Shown: positions 46,268-64,000 of the stretch, piece after piece | How positions within the stretch are numbered: the first letter of the stretch is position 1 | Layout: each line of letters begins with the position of its first letter | DNA from: Girardinichthys multiradiatus | Lineage: Eukaryota > Chordata > Actinopteri > Cyprinodontiformes > Goodeidae | Assembly (NCBI RefSeq): GCF_021462225.1 | Contig: NC_061794.1 | Span: 46,395,414 to 46,459,413, forward strand | Length of the DNA stretch: 64,000 bases | Reading direction: 5' to 3' | The notes under the pieces: generated by a model | Database searches by the model: none | What the model saw: the letters and a program-made list of their open reading frames with translations, nothing else | Told to the model about the DNA's origin: nothing | Made by a program: the position numbers and the translations under genes

Positions 46268-46453
46268 AATGTTGTGTGCATTTCAATATTTTGAGCAAAA
46301 CTGTGCTCTTACCCTGCTAATTGAACCTTCACACTCTGCTCTTACTGGTGCAATGTGCAATCAATGAAGACTGGCTACCAGACTGGTCCAATTTAGCCAT
46401 GAAACCTCCCACACTAAAATGACAGGTGTTTCAGTTTCATTGTCCAACCCCTG
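45285..46453 (-). mobile_element. Tc1-like family B element, one end lost
   Basis: The right terminal repeat ('caggtgtttcagtttcattg' ... 'ccaacccctg') ends at 46,453 beside TA at 46,454-46,455 and matches the left end at 8,489. The other end (about 90 bases, by comparison with 8,489-8,578) is replaced by LINE sequence, so the element can no longer be excised as a unit. Confidence 0.9.
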
Positions 46454-46459
46454 TAGGTT

Positions 46460-47130
46460 GTGAATTAGTGTTATGTAAATAAACACACTTTGAATTGAAT
46501 TGAACACATTGTATAGAAATCAGAAGTTGCTCCTGGCAAAAGTTGTCAGTAGGCTTCCTGATCATGTTATGTATCAACAAAGAGTATTTGAAAGTACTAA
46601 TTCTGTTATTTATTAGATTAAACCACAAATTGCTTCACAAGTAAAATCAATTAACATTGAAAACAAGTCAAAAGAACAAGGACAGAGTTAAGCAAAATTA
46701 TGTACGACAAAGTTTGAAAGGACATTCACATGAGAGGTCAGTGAAATACTTAAAAGTATCATCTGTACGATTTGAAGTCAACTGTGTGAAGGACCTGAAT
46801 TTCATTTAATGAGGCAGTATTTTGAACTTGTGATACTGTTTAAAGTACATAAAACATTGAAACAGCAGTCTTCCTATGGCCTATATCATATAATCAAATA
46901 ATATGGTAAGCAACCCAACATGGAGCATTAACAGCAAGTTTGTTTAGAATCTGGCATTCTATGTTAAAGACAGACCAATAACATTTTTATAGCGAGTAAG
47001 AGTAACAGTAGACTGCATAGTGAGCAGCCTTTCATACCATCTTGACTCATGCAGAGTTTCTCTCCAGCAGAAAGCATTCAAAATGTGGGTGAAATCCAAC
47101 CTTCCCGAAGGAAGCTGCTCTCACTTGGCT
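46460..47130. other. Nothing recognised
   Basis: AT-rich spacer without a supported gene. Confidence 0.45.
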
Positions 47131-47139
47131 ATTAGTGCG

Positions 47140-48740
47140 TGAGCTAAAGTGATTTCATAAACTGAGTTTTTGTCAACATGTCCATCATTAAGTCATGATC
47201 ATGTATAATACTTTTCAAGTGGATCCGATGATGTACGAGGGAGATACAGCCCTTGAAGTGTCCTAGGGGGCGCTGTTGATCCAAATTCCAATGTAATCCA
47301 ATAGAGCTGTTTGGGGGTTGTGAAAGATCAACCATATTTATTTTGGAGTGAATTGGACCATGCATGTGTAATTTAGAGCCAAACGTATGGCTGTGGCGTG
47401 ACATCAGAATTTGCCACGCCATCATAGCCACACCCTCCAGCTAAAGCAGTCACTACTGGCGACTGTCTAAGACCATCATGCTTTCTGTTACTTGGCACAG
47501 TTTCAAATTGATTAGGTGAAGAACATCAAAAATTTACTCTCTAAAGGAAAACATGACACTTCCTGTTCTCAGGGGGCGGGGCTTTGATTATGTCAGCATC
47601 TGATCAGTGAATATTGTTGAGGCCTAGAGGCAGATCAATCTCAGAAGGTTTCAGGTCTCTGTGACTTTCCTTGTAGGAGCTATATCAATTTCGTCTTTTA
47701 TAGCGAGAAGTCATATTTTGAGGCGTGGCCACTCCCACACGCTTTCATGTATCAAAAAGGTTTTGATAACTTTTGATCCCCAATCCCTTAAGAGTAAACT
47801 GAGTGATTTTCAAGTCTCTAATTCAAAAGCTGTAGGAGGAGTTCGCTCAGATATGCGGTCTAGAAAGGGCAAAACCGGGGTCAAAATGGCAAATTCAATC
47901 CAAGGTGGCCGACTTCCTGTGGGGTTTGGACCAATGCTCCAAGAGACTCTTTTGTAGGTCCTGAGAAGATACATATGTGTACCAAATTTCAGATTCCTTG
48001 GTCAAAGCACGGCTTGGGGCTGATTTTTTTAAATTTTCAAGGGGGCGCTGTGGACGAATTAGGCCACACCCACCAAATATGTCATCAGATCTCTGTTGGG
48101 GACTGGACAAGGATCAATCACATTGAATTTGGTGCAGATCAGATGATCTATGTGGAAATTAGAGCCAAAGGTATGGCCATGGCGTGATGTCCAACTTCGA
48201 GATTTGGGGTTTATTTGGGAAAGGTATTGCAACTTTTCACTTTCGGTGCGAACGCCAAGTTTGTGCCCTGGCCACGCCCCCTAAACATGGCCAAAAACTC
48301 AAGATTTTGATAACTTTTAATCCTCCATCCCTTAACTGCATATTGACCAAATATGAAGCCGATAGCTCAAAATCCCTAGGAGGAGTTCGTTAAAGTTCGA
48401 GGTGGGTTAAAGTGAAAAACGGCCAACAATTGGCCTTTGACCCAAAATGGCCGACTTCCTGTGCGTTTTAGGGCATACCCCAAGAGACCTTTTTTCTTGT
48501 TTTGAGGAGTTCTACCAGTGTGCCAAATTTCAGATCTCTACAACTTACGTTTCGGCCTATCTCACGTTTAGGGACGTGGCTAACAGGTTTGGCCACACCC
48601 ACTGAAGACAACATTAAGGAACAAGAATTTCACGCGGGGGACAATTTTGGGCAAAATCTTACGCATTTTGGTGCATGGCAAAGTCCCCAAATTGCCCTGC
48701 AAAGAGGCAACAGAAAAAACAAAGAATAAGAATTCTTGGA
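47140..48740. repeat. Complex 1.6-kb repeat block of unknown type
   Basis: GC content is higher than in the flanks. Recurrent phrases occur several times: 'ggccgacttcctgtg' (47,907 and 48,460), 'caaatttcaga' (47,983 and 48,522), 'agggggcgctgt' (47,265 and 48,038), 'ccacacccac' (48,064 and 48,592) and 'ggccatggcgtga' type words. Two half-units about 550 bases apart are diverged copies. No ORF, terminal repeats or RNA promoter were found. Confidence 0.55.
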
Positions 48741-49049
48741 ATTACAATAACCCGTTGCAATTTTCCTGCTCGGGCCTATTAAACAAAAAACATACAGGTG
48801 CGAAGTCCACAAGGAAGGAAATGGCTGATTTCACACTGCAGCGACTCCAACCTCTTCCTTGACCCGATGCAGTTGGTGGAAGGTGTGTAAGTCCCTGAAG
48901 TGCTTTTAAGCAAACCATAACTACGTAGAAATATTAGATGGAAAAGTGGATACCTTTATAATACAAAAGGGAGGCTTTTCACAGTGAATTAATCTGACTT
49001 TTAAAAACTCTTCAAATGCATGTTTAAAATATATCTCGGAGTATAACTG

Positions 49050-49720
49050 GACATACCATCATTGGTGTTTCCAGAGAAGGAAGAAGTTGACAGAAGATCC
49101 TCAGACATCTTGCTGGAGGCGATCTTCATTAGCTTGGGGATGATGTTCGTCTCCCATTTGCAAAGAAAATTGTCAGCCTTTCCTTCAAAGAGTTTTCCAA
49201 AGTCTGCATCAAACTACAATATGAAGAGAGAGAGATAAATTTTTTAATGGGCTTCATTTCAATCCAAATTCCTCTTTTAAACTGAGGTGATCAATAAGGT
49301 ATAACTACTTGCAAGCCACATTATTGCTTCAAAAGGCGCTGGACTGACAAATGTTTTAGAACAAATTTGGCATCAAATCAAGAATTGACTTACCAGACAT
49401 GGCATGTCAATGAACCGTGGATATTGTTGAAATATCTCAGTCAGGGTTGGAGATTGTGTTGTAATCCGTCTTCTCCTTTGAGTGAAAGTCTGGGTCCCTG
49501 CTTGATTGTTGTTAGATTTTCAGATGAGGGCTTCATCCTTTTTGCCAGAGTCACCCACTCACTTAAGTCCTCATCCGTGTTTGTCATGACAAGAGTTACA
49601 ATGCCTCCTGACTTGGTCTTTCACCTGTATCTTGTCTGGCTTTCCTCAATATCTCTCCTAAGGTTTCATAGTTTCATTTCAATGAAACCATTGTGTGAAT
49701 CTGGATCATAGAAGTGTTCC
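49050..49720 (-). pseudogene. Exons of the uncharacterised fish C2H2/SAM-like family
   Basis: Minus-strand exon 1 reads DEDLSEWVTLAKRMKPSSEN and later TLTEIFQQYPRFIDMPCL, closing with donor CTG|gtaagt at about 49,390. Exon 2 opens after 'cttcatattgtag' with FDADFGKLFEGKADNFLCKW then NIIPKLMKIASSKMSEDLL, and ends at GATG|gtatgt near 49,052. Stops upstream (about 49,640-49,680) show frame damage. The domain order matches the central part of the family whose C-terminus is at 40,087-40,400. Confidence 0.5.
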
Positions 49721-49729
49721 TTGGCACAA

Positions 49730-51535
49730 GTGATAAATTCAACATAAGTAAAATAAAAATAAAGAAAAAGTCCAGTACAAATAAAAATACTGCAATAAAG
49801 TCACTGGTTAATTGAAAAACATAATCCAAAAATGACTCCTCTGATTTTTACTTACATATCCTTCACTGTGGTCCTGGATTTTGACGCATAGTTTAGGGAA
49901 ATGGAGACAATATTTTTGGCAAGTCACAACTTGTCATCACTGGATGGGTAACTGCAAATAAAAAAAAATTGTTATATCTGACAAACTTATGAAGCAGTTA
50001 CAAAAACATTAGCCCTTTATACCAGCTTAAACATCTGACCAAAAACAGTGGATGTTTATAAGAGAAAGCCAATTTGTTGGAATTATTAATGTTAGTTCAT
50101 ATACAGTATTTCAATCCACAATGTCATTAAAATATTTGTGTCCCAGTGCTAGAGTGGTTGTGGTTCATGACTACTCAAGTCATAACTATTTCACTGTAAT
50201 AAAGTGTATTTAAGTTTTTTTTAAGGCACAACTATAGTTTGGGAATATGATCAAATTTAATCTAATTGGTGTGGGTTTGCACCACGTATGCACTCTATAG
50301 GTCAAAGGTGGCCAACCAGTTTAGCATTAAGAGCCAGAATAAAAAAAGAGCCGCACAACAAAATGTTCATACGTTTTTAAGAACTCAGAAGTTTCATCAT
50401 AAGCCTAAACAGCTTTTAACATTTTCATATCAGATTTTCTTCATTCTTAACTGACCACTTGGTTTATTTCATTATCTGGAGGACTGTGTGTGTGGATATA
50501 ATTAAAATAAAAATAAGTAATATGCACAACAACCACAGAGCAAGATCAGTGAAATTGCTGGGAGCTGCACAGGACAGAGGGAGAGCTTCCCGCTCCTGCT
50601 ATAGCAGTGGTGAATGCTACATGTAACATTTTCGCTAATGTTAGCATAAAGCCTTTTTAATAAAAAATATAGCTGCCAGGTGCATTAGGTCCCTCTGCAA
50701 TGTAATAAGATCACATTTTATTTATTTCAACACTTCTTAATTAGGAATGTACAGGTGACAAGCAAGTTTTTAAATACATTTCTAGTCAAATAATTTCGGT
50801 GTAAGCTAAGCTAACATCACTGACTGACGTCAGGCAGTAAGAGTCACGACAGACTGACGAAGTAACTAAACAACACAAATCAATCTTATTAAGGAATTCT
50901 ACTCATGTTTTAACAGTTTATCGAATAAAACATTATTTTACCTTTCAGGACGACCTGCAGTAGCATTACTGGCGTTTGCTTCAGCTGACTTTTTTTTTTT
51001 TTATCTTGTGGAAAGTTCCAGAACTGAAGATGTCCAAGAAGTGATGTGATTGGTCGATGGTTTAACACATAGTGTGTGTCCAGTTGTTTAACTAGAACAA
51101 CACATGATGTGTAGAAAACACACAAGATGTGTTTGCTTGATGATAACACAGAAAATGTGTCAAAAAACAACACATTTGTTTTAAGACTTCACAATCATGT
51201 TCTAGTTTGTCTATCCATCAAATAATATCCCTGTAAAATACTCTGAGGTTTGTGGTTGTAACATAACCAAATGTGTGAATATTGTTTTTTCAGCAGATTT
51301 TTAAATTCACGCATTCTACAATTACCATGTAGGTCTATAGGAAACTTGTTTAAAACATTATTAATAAGAAACCTCTCATATTTGTAGAGATTTTCTGCAG
51401 ATCATGAAGTAACATCCAAGTACAGACAACGGCAGCTGCAGTAGCATAGGGTAATGGGAAAGCTGCAGAGAAAAACCTGCCTTCACACTGAAACAGCTTT
51501 TCCAAATTAGATATGATTAAGCCACGTTCAAACGG
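49730..51535. other. Nothing recognised
   Basis: AT-rich intergenic DNA upstream of igsf21, with a poly(T) run at 50,991-51,002. No supported gene. Confidence 0.45.
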
Positions 51536-51564
51536 GTCATATAGACTGTCACACAGTCTGAACC

Positions 51565-51705
51565 TAACAGTTTACTGAATCAGATTGTATTGAATCAAAT
51601 TGGATTAAAGTGGGATATATTAAATTGGATTTGATCCTGAACCTTCTGTATTGGATTGGGTTGAAGGTGGATTGAATTGACTGGTTCACATATAATTGGA
51701 TCAGA
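51565..51705. repeat. Degenerate TTGGATT-type tandem repeat
   Basis: Words such as 'attgtattgaatcaaattgg', 'aaattggatttgatcc' and 'ggattgggttgaaggtggat' are spaced irregularly: a decayed ATTGGATTGA array. Confidence 0.6.
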
Positions 51706-51858
51706 ACAGGAGCTCTTTGAGATGCATTTTGCTGTAAAGTGTTGCTTTAATAATAGATTAAGGTGAAATGATTTTACATTAAGTTATGGGCACAGACAGC
51801 AACAAAGTGAGAGAGAGGAGGAGGAGGGTGGGGGAGAAAGCTGCTGTAATCCTCTGAC

Positions 51859-51865
51859 TATAAAC
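51859..51865 (+). promoter_or_regulatory. Candidate TATA box of igsf21
   Basis: 'gactataaacctg' lies 101 bases upstream of the igsf21 ATG, after a GA-rich stretch at 51,808-51,840. Suggestive only. Confidence 0.5.
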
Positions 51866-51959
51866 CTGCTCAGCAGATCCCTGCAGCCTCAGTGGGAGAT
51901 AAAAACCACCACCCTGAAAGCAGATGGAGCATCCGTAGGTCTGAGCAGCACTCAGCAGG

Positions 51960-63539
<11,580 letters not shown>

Positions 63540-63621
63540 TAAATGAAAAGTGTAACAGAGCAAAAGAGGGTGCTTGCATTTTTATTGCACTATAATAATG
63601 AGTTCACAGCTGGATTTGATA

Positions 63622-63642
63622 TGAAACACACACACACACACT
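63622..63642. repeat. Short CA microsatellite
   Basis: About eight CA units in igsf21 intron 5. Confidence 0.85.
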
Positions 63643-63654
63643 CTTGTTTTACTA

Positions 63655-63937
63655 TATGTAGTGAGGACCATGTGTTGACTCCCATTGACTTCCATTGATT
63701 TTCAGTCATTTTCAACCCTTTCTATGCCCTAACCCTGACAATAACCCTAAACCTAACCATTACCAGTGCTTATCTAACCCTAACCTTAACCTAAACTCAA
63801 TTCACATCTTAGTCCTAAACCTAACCATTAGCAAAATAGGTCGTGAGGACCAGCAAAATGTCCTCACTTTGGTACAAACGGTCCTCAATTTGATGGTGAA
63901 ATCGGGAAAATGGTTCTCACTGTGATGCCAAGACAGG

Positions 63938-63938
<1 letters not shown>
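63655..63938. repeat. Dispersed repeat with telomere-like CCTAA words
   Basis: 'gccctaaccctgacaataac', 'aacctaaccattacc' and 'taaccctaaccttaacc' are framed by 'gtgaggacca' and 'tgatgccaagacaggaa'. It lies between two CA tracts, a common context for this fish repeat. Confidence 0.6.

Positions 63939-64000
<62 letters not shown>
63939..64000. repeat. (CA)n microsatellite running off the window
   Basis: At least 30 uninterrupted CA units to the last base; true length unknown. Confidence 0.95.

Noticed and set aside
31000..51900. A VNP or fourth natriuretic peptide gene
   Set aside because: No further CFG...DRIG...GLGC ring was seen in any listed frame in this interval.
63802..63996. 64-residue ORF made mostly of alternating Cys and Val
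   Set aside because: Translation of the CA microsatellite.

Overview
This is vertebrate genomic DNA, almost certainly from a teleost fish. The signs are compact GT-AG genes in a matrix of Tc1/mariner transposons, tRNA-derived SINEs, LINE fragments and CA/GT microsatellites. The natriuretic-peptide complement (CNP-3, BNP, ANP) is the teleost one. Repeat style suggests a percomorph (for example a killifish or a relative), but the species cannot be read from the sequence.

Layout. 1-17,000 is gene-poor: a C-rich dispersed repeat, a Tc1-like transposon with an intact transposase, many transposon and LINE scraps, and one unexplained 143-residue single-pass membrane ORF at 12,029-12,460. 17,000-31,300 holds three genes on the + strand: CNP-3 (17,172-17,654), BNP (25,277-26,004) and ANP (28,537-31,004). 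Each has its own TATA box, a short signal-peptide exon and a second exon carrying the 17-residue disulphide ring. BNP and ANP have tiny third exons that set the C-terminal tail; CNP-3 ends at the ring cysteine. 31,300-51,500 is accessory DNA: a dead LINE, decayed minus-strand exons of an uncharacterised fish C2H2 zinc-finger family, a Tc1/LINE chimera, SINEs and a 1.6 kb odd repeat block. 51,960 to the end is the 5' part of igsf21 (exons 1-5, + strand), whose first intron carries three Tc1-like elements, one with an intact transposase.

How the genes relate. The three peptides are secreted prohormones that act through guanylyl-cyclase receptors in salt, volume and vascular control. Their tandem order reflects derivation of ANP and BNP from an ancestral CNP-3. 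igsf21 encodes a synaptic adhesion protein. Its nearby position fits the human 1p36 neighbourhood, where NPPA, NPPB and IGSF21 all lie. No fourth cardiac peptide (VNP) was seen. The most unusual items are the membrane-protein ORF, the two-part zinc-finger-family remnant with a 7-bp junction, a perfect 19-bp inverted repeat upstream of ANP, a possible minus-strand promoter plus first exon inside igsf21 intron 4, and two nearly identical intact Tc1 copies about 55 kb apart.
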